From Manihot esculenta (taxonomy: Eukaryota; Streptophyta; Magnoliopsida; Malpighiales; Euphorbiaceae): a stretch of DNA of 64,000 bases. The DNA lies in contig NC_035174.2 in NCBI RefSeq assembly GCF_001659605.2, positions 19,320,009-19,384,008 on the forward strand, given 5' to 3'. Of this stretch, positions 11,072 through 22,621 are shown piece by piece. The notes below the pieces were generated by a model. That model did no database searches, was not told where the DNA came from, and was given only the letters and a program-made list of their open reading frames with translations. Both the position numbers and the translations under genes were made by a program. Each line of letters opens with the position of its first letter. Positions within the stretch are counted from its first letter, which is position 1.

Positions 11072-14000
11072 AATTCAACTCGTGCTTCTTCAACTGTCTA
11101 GAAGCATAAGCTATTACTCTATCACTCTGCATCAAAACACAACCCAATTCCACTCGAGATGCATCACAGAATACTGTGAAATCCTCATTACTGACAGGCA
11201 GAGCTAACACTGGTGCTGTTGTCAATCTCCTTTTGAGCTCCTCAAAGCTCTCTTCACACTGGTCTGACCAGACAAACTTCTAGTTCTTCTGAGTCAATTT
11301 GGTCATAGGAGCGGCTATCTTTGAGAAGTTCTGAACGAACCTCCTGTAGTAACCTGCCAGTCCCAGAAAGCTTTTAATCTCAGTCACTGTCATGGGTCTG
11401 GGCCAGTTAGCTACAGCCTCTATCTTCTTGGGGTCTACCTCAATACCCTCTGCTGATACCACATGTCCCAAGAAGGAAATGCTCCGTAACCAAAACTCAC
11501 ACTTCGAGAACTTGGCATATAAACCATGCTCTCTCAGTGTCTGTAAAACGATCCTCAGATGCTGGGCATGCTCCTCTGCATTTCTGGAATACACTAAGAT
11601 ATCATCGATAAACACAATGACAAAGTGATCCAGAAACTCACTGAATACCCTGTTCATGAGATCCATAAATGCTGCAGGGGCGTTAGTCAACCCGAACGGC
11701 ATCACTAAGAACTCATAATGCCCATATCTGGTCCGAAAAGCTGTCTTAGGCACATCTGCCTCTCTGACTCTCAACTGATGATACCTAGATCTCAGATCTA
11801 TTTTCGAGAAACAACCTGCTCCAGCTAGCTGGTCAAATAGATCATCAATCCTAGGTAAAGGATACCTATTCTTGATAGTGACCTTGTTCAACTATCTGTA
11901 GTCGATACAAAGTCTGAGGGATCCATCCTTCTTTCTGACAAAGAGCACTGGAGCACCCCAAGGTGAGGTACTAGGGCGGATGAAACCCTTATCTACCAAG
12001 TCCTGCAACTGTTCTTTCAACTCTGTTAACTCAGCTGGCGCCATCCTGTTGGGAGGAATAGAGATAGGTCTGGTACCTGGCAGTAATTCAATTTCAAACC
12101 CTATCTCCCTATCAGGTGGTAGTCCTGGCAAATCGTCTGGGAACACATCGAGAAACTCTCGGACTACTGGTACTGTGGCTGGTTCCCTCACCTGACTGTC
12201 TAGCTCTCTCACATGAGCTAGAAACCCCTGACAACCCCTCCTAAGCAAACGACGAGCCTGAAGGGCTGAAATCATACCTCTGGGTGTACCTCTCCTGTCT
12301 CCTCTGAAGACACACTCTGACCCATCCTGGTCTCTGAGACTCACTAGCTTCTCTCGACAGTCCAACGTAGCACTATATGCAGATAGCCAATCCATCCCTA
12401 GAATGACATCAAAATCTGTCAAGTCTAGAACCACAAGGTCAGCTGGAAGGCATCTACCCTCTATGAATACTGGACTGAAACGACAGACTGACACTGCCAC
12501 TGATGGGTCACATCTAGGTCCACTGACCCAGAGAGGATACTCTAACTCAGAACTGATCAAACCCAATCGCTCTATGGCTCTCGAAGCAATAAAGGAATGA
12601 GAAGCACCGGGGTCCATCAAAGCATACACATCTGAACACCCAATGATGAGATTACCTGACACCACTGTGTTCGACATGTTAGCCTCCTCTTGTGTCACTG
12701 TGAAAATCCGTGCTGGGGCTACCGGATTTCCACCTCAAGAACCTGCTGCTGAAGTAGAGGCTACCCCTCACCCTCTACCTCTGCCACTAGTCTGAGGCAT
12801 GACTGGAGCTGCTGGCCGTACAACTGGCTGTACCACACTGCCTGAACTCATCTGCTGGGATGGTGCAAAAGTCATCTGCGGACAATCCCGAGCAATATGC
12901 CCTTCCTGTCCACATCGAAAACAAGCGGTAGATCCCAACCGACAAACTCCTCCATGTGGTTTTCCGCATCGTCTGCAGACTGGAGCTGTGCCAGAGCTTG
13001 AGCCACTACCTATTCCCAGACCTGACTTGACTTTACTCCAGAACTTACTCTTTGTTCCTTTTGCTCTATCCCATCTTTTACTACTTGGAGTGGGGACTTT
13101 CGAACCCGAAGCCTGTGCCTTTGCCTGTGTCTGAATATTGGCACTAGCTTCCATTTTCCTGGCTGCATCTACGATGGTATGGAAACTCTCCTTTTCTGCT
13201 GGAAGAATCAAGGAAGCATACCTAGGATGCAATCGCATAGTATATCTCCTTGCTTTCTTCTGATCAGTATCATAGGCTTGACCCACGTACTGAAGCAGAT
13301 CCAGGAACTTATCTGTAAATTCATCAACACTCATCTCATCTGTCTGTCGCAACTGTTCAAATTCAATTACTTTCATCTCCCTCGAACTGTCAGGAAAAGC
13401 CCACCCTGCAAACTCATTGGCGAACTCTCCCCATGACATGCTGTCCATTCTAGGCTCCACATAATTCTTAAACCATTCTCTGGCTTTCTTGCATTTTATT
13501 GTGAAACCTGCCATCTCAATGGCTCTCCTATCATCTGCTCCCAATTCACCGGTTATCATCCTAACTGCTCTGAGGTAATCAAATGGATCATCTCCTGTGT
13601 TGTATTTAGGAGCATCCAATTTCAAGTACTCCGTCATTTGGACTTTACCTCCAGATGAGCTAGGTTCATGTCTATCAACAACAGGGACTACTGGTTCTGG
13701 TGGTAGTACTGGTTCATTTGGCTCTAGGTGTGCTGCACTTGGATGGGTAGGGGAAGATGGATACATAGGATATGGTGGATAGTAAGGATAAGGCATATAA
13801 GGAGGATATGGCACAAAACTCGAGTACTCCGACATACCTCCCATCGGATACTCTGGATAGCCAAAACCTGAGGTCTGAGCACCTCCCTGTGATTCTCCCA
13901 TACCTTCCTCAAAACTGCCTATACCCATGCTGTCATCTCTAGACTGATCAATCTCCATAGCTTCCCTCCTTTCCTCTGATCTTCCTCCCCTCACTGTTCC

Positions 14001-14159
14001 TCTTCTGCTCTCGTCGACAGACCTTCTCGGGTCTATTGACGTACCTTCCCTGCTAGATCTCTGCGACCTTGCCCTTGGCAATGCAGGAGGACGAGCAGCT
14101 GGTCTTTCATTCTCTGGTGGGACTCCAGTCAATCGAGCTGATCGACGAGTTCCTCGCAT
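11072..14159 (-). pseudogene. Element A gag-pol, 5' part (gag, protease, RT, start of RNase H), with stop codons
   Basis: This is the front half of A's polyprotein, starting at [10 protein letters not shown] (14159), the start used by B. It holds gag, the CCHC knuckle, the protease (DPGAS), RT with FIDDIL and the beginning of RNase H (FCDAS). Four in-frame stops break it: near 12768 and 12699 in the gag-protease linker, at 11892 in RT just after CIDYR, and at 11280 before RNase H. Against B, two are CAG to TAG, one is CGA to TGA and one is AGA to TGA, so three of four are C-to-T changes in contexts plants methylate. The reading frame then runs into the B insertion. The frame is also open upstream to 14240, but conservation with B favours 14159. 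Confidence 0.9.
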
Positions 14160-14365
14160 CTTTACTCTGAAAACACAACATATAACATACCACTTTAGCA
14201 CATAAACATCACATATCAAACATACACATACAACACTCATGGCATATCATAGCAGATAGGACTCAAGACCCTATCCTAGTGGACATGATTTCCTATTGTG
14301 CTTGACCACTTCTAACCTGTCTGAGCCCAACACTGTCTCTATAGGTCCGATCATGTGAACCTAGG

Positions 14366-14377
14366 GCTCTGATACCA
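14366..14377 (-). other. Primer binding site of element A (tRNA-iMet)
   Basis: The same TGGTATCAGAGC on the minus strand, three bases from the LTR at 14381. Confidence 0.93.
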
Positions 14378-14380
14378 ATC

Positions 14381-16554
14381 TGTAACGACCCCAAAATGGA
14401 CCGTCACCGGCGCTAGGATTCAGGTCGGCTTAAGGCCGCCAGAACCCGTAGCAAGCCTGCTATACTCTCTGTGTACCTGTAAACCTCATACATGATCATA
14501 CATTTTCTGTGAAAATAAAACTCTTTTCTGAACCAAGGCTTAACCTGTGCATGCACTATCTCTGTACTCTGTACTCATGTACTCTGTACTCTGTATCCCT
14601 GACTAGAGCTTACTCTAGATGGGTTAACTCATACCTGTTAAGCCTGGTTTTCACATACAGAAAAACATATATACACATACAGATCATGTACAAAACATAC
14701 ATCACTAGGTCAAGCAACACCTATTACATCTCTTTAATATTACATGTCCACTCTAAGCTATTACAGATCTCTTTACTTTTCCTGTACTCTGCTGGACTGT
14801 CCCTGTACACTGTACACTGAACCTGCAAAACTGGGGTAAGGGAGTGGGATGAGCTCTATAGCCCAGTGAGTAGAACAGTAAAACATCTCAGTAAAATATG
14901 ATCTCATGGAATGCACCATATCACAGACAAGCCACATCAAGAGTAAACCTGTCACCATATAGTCCCAGTAACTCTGTGCCAGGGCGTAGAATCGAGCACC
15001 TGGTCTTCCTGTCATATATGTATATGTGTATATAACACCTCTATACTTACCATTGCCAGGGCGTAGTCAAAGGCTCCTGGACTTTGCTATATACCTGCCA
15101 AGGCGTAGTCAAAGGCTCCTGGACTTTGCTATACGTGCCAGGGCGTAGTCAAAGGCTCCTGGACTTCCTGTCTGAGACTATTGGATCATTCAGCATTTAC
15201 TCACATCACCAAATAACGATGCAATGCAACATATTTGTGAATACTAATGCACTCAACCTATGGCATAACCATGATGCATGAGATATGCTAAAAGCAGTTT
15301 GTGGTTCAATTAAAAGTCATAAGTTTAGTTCCACTCACCTCTGGCTATCTGGACTGACTGACTCTGCAGGCTCTGAAACTCTGGAGCAGTACTCACTGCT
15401 GCTCTCTCTGGTTCCTCTGGTCTGTACCTATACAGATGGACTCAAATGAGGGACCAAACAACGTAGAAATAACTCTATGACACTCCCCAAAACTCCCCTT
15501 AATCTCACTTAACTAGCCATGCAAAGCATGCAAAAGAAAAGCTGGACAGAACACTTTCGGCGGCAGGTTCGGCGGCCGAATGTCCTCTCCAGAGACGAAA
15601 CTCAAGCACCTTCGGCGGCACCTTCGGCGGCTGAATCCCCCAAACAGAGCCGAACATGCAAAAACACTCGGGGGCAAGCTGTGGCAACTAAGCCACCATG
15701 CAGGAGGTTCGGCGGCCGAATGAACCTTCGGCTGCCGAACCTGAGTTCATCCAGAACTCAGCTTCAACGGCAAACCATCTCCTCCTTCCCTTCAATCTCT
15801 CCAAACATGCTTACCTCCTCTACTCAACTCACATATACTCAAGTATATGGTCACAGGGGTCCAAAACTATCTAATAACCCCAAACAACAAAACAAACATA
15901 ACACATAATCATGTATACATGCCTAAATCATCAAAACTCCCATTTAAAACCTCAACATGCATCTCTCTCTCCCCAACTCCCATAAAACCTTCAGAAACAT
16001 ATACACATGTTCAAGAGCATCACTTACCTCCTGGAACAAGAAGATGAGTGATCTAAACAAAGGAAAACGGCTCAACTCTTCTCAAACTCTCAAACTCTCT
16101 CAACCTCACTTTTTGCTTCAAAACAGTCAAACCCCTTGTGAATGCTCAAAACACTCTGCATGAGCTGCTTAAACTCAGCAAATACAGCATAGGAGACGTG
16201 GCCAACTTCTGGACATGATCTGGTGATCACACCTGTCCAAAAGGCTGACTCAAGAATACAAACCTGCTGGCTAAGCAACTCAGCTTCGGCTGCCGAATCG
16301 CATGCAAAACCACGCAACCTTCGGGGGCCGAACCTGAACTTCGGAAGCCGAACATTGGGCACTTTCGGCAGCCGAACTTATCTTCGGCGGCCGAACTTGG
16401 CTCCTCTGCCTTGGTTCATTTCAACTCATAACTTAGTTCCATTTACCTTAAAAACATTTAAACACATCATAACCTACCCTTAGATAGAATCCCAACACCC
16501 CGGATTCCACCAGATAATAGGAATTCCGGTGCCGGATTCTAGCCGGGTATTACA
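14381..16554 (-). repeat. Element A 5' LTR (2174 bp)
   Basis: Begins TGTAACGACC and ends GGGTATTACA, colinear with B's LTRs but clearly more diverged, especially in the right half. It keeps the tandem repeat (about 15055-15174) and palindrome clusters (about 15556-15740 and 16319-16400). Confidence 0.95.
15055..15174. repeat. About 40-bp tandem repeat in A LTR (3 copies)
   Basis: Units start near 15055, 15097 and 15137. The first unit is two bases longer (TATATACCT) and the second carries a GCCAAGG variant, so the array is older than B's. Confidence 0.88.
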
Positions 16555-19076
16555 CCCATGAAGAAGAAATCTGATACTCGTGATTTGTTTATCCACTTTC
16601 AGAAATTGGTTGAAAATTATTTTCACACTAAAATTGTTTCTGTGTTCACTGATAATGGTGGGGAGTATCAAAAGCTTAAGAATCATTTTTTGTCTTGTGG
16701 CATTTCACATTATACAACACCTCCACATACGCCAAAGCATAATGGTATTGCTGAACGTCGTCATCGCTCAATCGTTGAAATAGGTCTTGCTATGTTACAA
16801 TTTTCGTCTTTACCTTCTAATTATTGGTCTCATGCTTTCCAAGCTGCTGTTTATTTGCTCAATCGGTTGCCTTCGTCCGCTATTTCATTTCAAACACCTT
16901 TCTCTAGATTGTTTGGTATGTCTCATAATTTTAAGAGATTGAAATCTTTTGGTTGTCTTTGTTTTCCATGGCTACGGCCATATAATAATTCTAAACTTCA
17001 GTGTCGTTCATTGCCTTGTATTTTTCTTGGATATTCTCCAACTCAATCTGCATACAAATGTTACGATCCAAAGGCTAATCGTTTGTATTTGTCTCGTCAT
17101 GTTCAATTTGTTGAGCATATTTTTCCATCTGAAACTTGCACTAGTTCTCATCAATTTACATATTATTTTCGAGATGCTTCTTGTACAGGTTCGGCACAAC
17201 AACCAAATTCATCACCTGTTACACCAACTGCAGTTGCTTCGGTTCCATTGGCAATTTCTATTCCACGTGATTCTAATTTGTTGGTTTCAAGTACTGGTTC
17301 CGAATCTATTACAACATTATCAGCAGAATCTGATCAATCTGCCATGCCATTAATTAGTACTGAGACTCAACAAGTTGACCCTTTGATGACTGAATCTTCT
17401 ACTGCTGATTTAGATTTGCCACTACCGATTATTTCACAAGACTCAGTTCCAGCTCCTGTACAACGGCAGCAGCGACAAAGGAAGCCTAACTCAAAGTATT
17501 TTAATTCTTCTTTTGTTAATCTTACAACTAAATATCCTTTACCGGATACACTAGAGCCAAGAATAGTGAAATAAGCTTTGGCCAGTTCACTTTGGCGGCA
17601 GGCGATGGATTCAGAGTACAATGCTCTTTTGAAAAATAAAACTTGGGAGCTGGTTCCGAGAGACAAACATCATCTTATTAGTTGCAAATGGGTGTTTCAG
17701 ATTAAGCGTAAACCGGATGGTACTATTGATAAGTACAAGGCACGTTTGGTTGCCAAAGGATTTCTTCAGGAACCTGGGCGTGATTATTTTGAGACATTTA
17801 GTCCGGTTACAAAATCGGTTACAATTCGGGTAGTTCTTACTCTTGCAATTTCTAAAGGATGGCAGTTAAGGCAATTGGATGTAAATAATGCCTTTTTACA
17901 TGGCACACTTTATGAAGATGTCTACATGCAGCAACCTCCAGGATATGTGCAACCTGAGGTTTCTGATTATGTTTGCAAACTGAAGAAGTCTCTTTATGGT
18001 TTGAAACAGGCTCCACGAGCTTGGTATCTTGAACTTACTTCTTTTTTGCTCAAACTTGGTTTTCGCAAATCAAATGCTGATGTGTCCTTATTTATTTTTT
18101 CCTCCAATGGGATTACTGCATATTTTCTAGTATATGTTGATGATATTGTACTTACAGGTAATAACAATCATTTTCTGAATACCTGTGTACAGAAGCTATC
18201 TGCTCAGTTCTCTATCAAAGATTTGGGAATATTAAATCATTTTTTGGGGGTTGAAGTGATTTCTACAGCTGCAGAATTATTTCTTTCGCAACATCGATAT
18301 ATTGCTGATTTGTTAGACCGATTTGATATGGCTGGAGCTAAAGAGGTGAATACTCCTATGTCTACAGGAGACAAGCTAATCTTAAATGATGGTTCTAGTT
18401 CGACTGATTCCACCGTATATCGCCAAATTGTTGGATCTCTTCAATATTTGGCAATTACGCGTCCTGATGTTTCTTTTACAGTGAATCGGCTGTCACAGTT
18501 TATGCATGCACCGATGCAAACTCATCTTCAAGCACTGAAACGTGTTTTGCGATATCTCAAAGGAACCATACATTATGGCTTATTTCTCAATCGAACTTCC
18601 ACTCATACTCTGTCTGCCTTCTCTGATTCTGATTAGGGTGGTGTCCTTGATAATGGGCGGTCTACAACTGCTTATGTTCTATATCTTGGTTCTAATATTA
18701 TCTCCTGGAAATCTAGTCGGCAAAAGACTGTCTCACGATCTTCTACAGAGGCTGAGTATAAAGCCTTAGCCAATGCTGCAGCAGAGGTATTTTGGGTTCA
18801 AAGTTTATTACAAGAGTTGGGAGCACCAATATCACAACCCCCAGTCCTTCATTGTGATAATCTTGGTGCGACTTACTTCTACGCCAATCCAATCTATCAT
18901 ACTAGGATGAAGCATCTTGCACTGGATTATCATTTTGTTCGCGAGAAAATTAATGCTGGACAGTTAAGGGTTCTTCACATAAGTTCAAAAGATCAAGTTG
19001 CTGATGTGCTTACAAAGGCTTTGGGAAGAACTCAATTTTGTTACTTTAAAACCAAGATTGGAGTCTCCGATGCGCC
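16555..19076 (+). pseudogene. Element C pol remnant (integrase, RT, RNase H)
   Basis: Integrase core ([19 protein letters not shown]), Ser/Thr-rich linker, RT ([19 protein letters not shown]) and RNase H ([14 protein letters not shown]) run in one frame from 16561 to about 19076. Two stops interrupt it: TAA at 17572 where D has CAA, and TAG at 18634 where D has TGG in the DSDWGG motif. Both fit cytosine deamination on one strand or the other. The frame ends shortly before the polypurine tract, as in D. Confidence 0.92.
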
Positions 19077-19082
19077 TCAATC

Positions 19083-19093
19083 TTGCGGGGGCG
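19083..19093 (+). other. Polypurine tract of element C
   Basis: TTGCGGGGGCG immediately before the LTR start TATTAAGG; the same tract is in D. Confidence 0.8.
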
Positions 19094-19273
19094 TATTAAG
19101 GATAAAGACTACCTATAACAGTTTTATCTATTTTTAGTATTTGAGTTATAACTGTATACTTATCTTGTATTTAGTTAGTTGTAGACTTGTATTATATAAG
19201 CTTCTGTAATACGTTCAGTAAATAATACAAAAACCCTTTTCTCTATAGCTCTACCTCTCTGTTTGCATATATA
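19094..19273 (+). repeat. Element C 3' LTR (end approximate)
   Basis: The first roughly 100 bp match the start of D's LTR (TATTAARGATAAAGACT). After about 19175 the sequence departs from D and runs to CTCTGTTTGCATATA. The right edge is set only by the expected ...TATA end and is uncertain by a few bases. Confidence 0.7.
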
Positions 19274-21967
19274 TGTCTCTGTCTCCATTACTTTTTTTTT
19301 CATGTATTTTGCAATTTTAATATTTTTAAAATTTAGGGTCTAAACTTTATTTTAGAGGCAATTCATGATATATACTTTCAAACTTTTTCCATTTAAAGAC
19401 CATATGAAAATTAATAATCATAATAGATTATATGGAGTGTGGAATACCACATCATCGCATATAATGTGATGTCACACAACACGTCATCGTTATCATCATA
19501 TCACATTATTGCCATGTCATCAAACAGAGATAACGTCACCATAACATATCAATGAAAATTTAACGCCAATAGTTATTTATTTTTGCAGTACTAAAAAAAT
19601 AGAAATACATATCATCATTTGTCATAAAAAAAATTTAGAAAGTTTTAGACCCTTGATGCTAAAAGTGCAAAAGTACATGAGTTCACTCTTCCTTTTATAC
19701 TAAAACTAAATCTAAATCATGAATTTCAAATGTTGGTGTCAAGGCATAGCATTGGTAAACCTAAGGCCAAACTTTTTATTTAATATATTTACCAATGGAA
19801 TTCAATACAGATTTTTTATATACTATATCATACATGAAATTTAGCACTTCAAAATTTTGTATATGCAGATACAGTTTCCTAACAATAAAAAAAAAAAAAA
19901 TTTATTATTTTCTTGTCTTTTATACTTTGCAAAATCTTAACATGATATGAAGAGTTTATCTAATATATTTCAACACAGTTTCATCTTACAAGTGATTCAA
20001 TATTATCAGATCAACATTTTGATGAATCTATTTCATTATAATTTCAATTTTGAGTGATTTTCTTTTTATGGAAAGAAATAAAATTCTAATTTAGTGGTTG
20101 ATTTCAATATTTATCAAATTTTAACACCTATCAGCAGTTTTAGTTATACTCAACAATTCATCTCCATAATTTATAAGTTATGCATTTGACAATCATTTTA
20201 TGCACACAAGTAATGATATCTTCATCAAATATGAAAGAAGGCCAAATATTTATTTACACTCTTAAATTTTATTAAAAAAAAATTGTGGTATTTTAAGTTC
20301 TGTTTGTTTCACAAAAATATTTTTCAAGAAAATATTTTTTATATTTTCTGACATTTGAAATACTCAAAAAATCAGTGAATAAAAAATATTTTCCTAATTA
20401 AAGAAAAAATTAAGTAATTTTATTAAGAATTTTATATATAAATTTTTATTTATATATTTTATTTTTAAATTAAAATTAAACAATAAAAAATAAGTTATTT
20501 TGTTAAAAAATATTTTCTACCGAAAATTCCTTTTGTAGAAAAAATTTTTTAAATACAAGTAATTTTTTATAAATAAATTGAACGTTAAATTTTAAAAACG
20601 GCCTATAAAATTATTTTAAAATGTAATTAATATCTTACAATTTTAATGCAAGTTAACATAAACTGCAAATATACTAACATATATCCATAAGATTTAAATA
20701 TTGCTTAATTTCATATTTAATAATCAATAACTAATATAATAATTATACAAAATTTATAAATTTTAAAATTAAAACTCTCTTTTTATACTCAAATAATCTT
20801 TTATTTGAATTCAAATTAGTTTAAGACTACTATAAAAGATTCACCATACTGGCTATTCGGAATTGTGAAAGACTAAATATATATTTACTCACTTGTACTA
20901 TTTTATATTAATCCATTAAATATCTGAACTAAAATTATAATACATTAAAAATCTAAACTTATAAAAAGGACAATAATTAAAAATAAATTAACCGTATCAT
21001 CAATAATTTATTAAAAAATAAGTAAAAAATACTTCAATTTATTGCTACTTGTATTTAAAATTTTGCTAATGGAACTTTTAGTTTTTATAAAATGATAAAA
21101 ATACATTCATCTAACTTTATCACTTTATAAAAATTCATAGCTGAATTTAGTAAAATTTTGAATACAGTAAGCAATATATATAATTAATATTTTATTTTTA
21201 TTCGATTAATTATTAATAATATAATTAATCTGTATTTAATTGTTATGATTTTTTATAAGTTTAAGTACTGAATAGTTGTAATTTTAGTTTATGTGTTTTT
21301 TCTTTTAATAAAAAATATAAATTTCATTACGTTTCGAGAACGATCGACTCAGAAATATAATCATGAGGTAAGGAAAAGATTTCAACCAGGCCCGGAATAC
21401 CATAACTAGCTCGAGTAAGCGCATGAGTTACACCATTAGCAAACCTACGAACAAAGTTAATAGAAATAGAAATCATCTCTGAGATAAGATACTTATAATA
21501 AAAAATAAGACTAATAAATGATAACAAATCTTGATTAATATAAAAATGTAAATACATATTTAGGTAATTGTGAAATCATCTTAATTCCACTTTTTGATTC
21601 GGGAGAACGTTTTCAACATTCAAGAGCTACAAATATGAAAGAGGGAAAGGGAGATGAAGAGCCTCAAATTGATATTCAAATCCATTTTATTCATTCAGAG
21701 TGAATGTAAATCTTTCAGCATCAATCCTCCAAAATTATTACACTGAAGTATGTCAATATATGCATGACATTCATACACTAGAAAGTGATTTTTTGATGGG
21801 ATATAAGCGCTCATTAAATCCTTTTGTTTATATAATTCTTCAACCACCAGCCTCCACAACTTATCCAAGAGCTTCAATATTAAAATATCAATAATTAGTA
21901 ATTAATAAGCAAATTTATTTAAAATAAAAAAATTAAATAATTGTTAAAAAGAAAAGAAGGCTACTAC
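19274..21967. other. AT-rich spacer, no gene seen
   Basis: Very AT-rich with many short A and T runs. I see no protein-like frame, RNA gene or clear repeat boundary. It contains the 3' flank of the ankyrin/PGG gene, whose stop is at 21970-21968. Confidence 0.6.
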
Positions 21968-22621
21968 TTACATAGTTAGTATCCTCGCAGTGTCATCACC
22001 ACCATTAGCATCACCAGCAGGATGAAAATCATATATTAACCTTAGCAAAATATAAAACAAGAAGATGAAGAAACTCAAACCAATAACGCAAGTAGCAACG
22101 GCAAGCCCTAAGAACGGTGCTAAAACTGCATAAGTGCCTGTCACAAATGCAACCACCATTGCTCCCATAGCAAGAAAGATAAATCTGAAGGCAGTCCTTA
22201 TTAACCAATAGTATTTTGGACTGTATCCTAACATCACCGAAATAAAGTAGATAAAGACAGAAGAAGTAGAAAGAGCCATAGCTATGGTATCTGATATAAC
22301 GAATGCTTTAAAAGCTGAGCTTCTGCTCAGAATGGGAGTTCCGTTCGCTGCATCATCTTTGTCACTTATATAACCTCCTGGTAAAGTGAATGCCGCGGCG
22401 AATGTTACTGTTGCTACAAGTGCTGCAACAACTAAATGAGAGTCCTTGGCTTTTTCCAGTTTATCTATTATCATTTCTTCTCTCTTTTTCAATCTACGAT
22501 TCATGAGTTTCCCAGTTTTTTTACCCTCTGCCAGAATCTTATTTTCTTCATGCATAAATTCCTCAGTTTTACTCTCTGCCATAATGTAAATCACTGCAGA
22601 GACTTCCCAAAAATATTCATC
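21968..22621 (-). CDS. Exon 4 of ankyrin/PGG gene (PGG membrane domain)
   Basis: The frame is open from 22705, but the acceptor TTGCTACAG before 22621 gives phase 0 with exon 3. It encodes a charged linker ([19 protein letters not shown]), the PGG motif and four hydrophobic segments, ending ...[16 protein letters not shown] overlaps the stop, so a further exon is possible. Confidence 0.8.
   Translation of the reverse strand, partial: DEYFWEVSAVIYIMAESKTEEFMHEENKILAEGKKTGKLMNRRLKKREEMIIDKLEKAKDSHLVVAALVATVTFAAAFTLPGGYISDKDDAANGTPILSRSSAFKAFVISDTIAMALSTSSVFIYFISVMLGYSPKYYWLIRTAFRFIFLAMGAMVVAFVTGTYAVLAPFLGLAVATCVIGLSFFIFLFYILLRLIYDFHPAGDANGGDDTARILTM

Larger units (their letters stand above)
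1..16554 (-). mobile_element. Element A: Tekay-like Ty3/gypsy chromovirus, interrupted by element B
   Basis: Element A is an older copy of the same family as B. Its visible parts are the 3' half of pol (1-1495), the 5' half of gag-pol (11067-14159), a leader with primer site, and the 5' LTR (14381-16554); its 3' end lies left of the window. Bases 1-1495 align without net length change to 4053-5547 of B, and 11067 onward aligns to B from 5543, so the two parts are one element split by B. The right LTR edge abuts copia sequence at 16555, so A itself sits inside copia C. Family placement rests on B's C-terminal chromodomain, the long LTR and the iMet primer site. Confidence 0.9.
16555..19273 (+). 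mobile_element. Element C: truncated Ty1/copia copy (same family as D)
   Basis: The 3' part of a copia element: integrase core, RT, RNase H, polypurine tract and 3' LTR. It starts abruptly at A's LTR edge with CCCATGAAGAAGAAATC; the intact relative D reads ATATCCCATGAAGCAG at the same place. A therefore inserted in the integrase coding region, and CCCAT (16555-16559) is the expected right target-site copy. The 5' part of C should lie left of the window. Confidence 0.92.

Noticed and set aside
21695..21894. Possible fifth exon of the ankyrin/PGG gene (GTAAGT overlaps the stop at 21968)
   Set aside because: The family normally ends soon after the last membrane segment and the frame beyond shows no conserved content; kept only as a remark.
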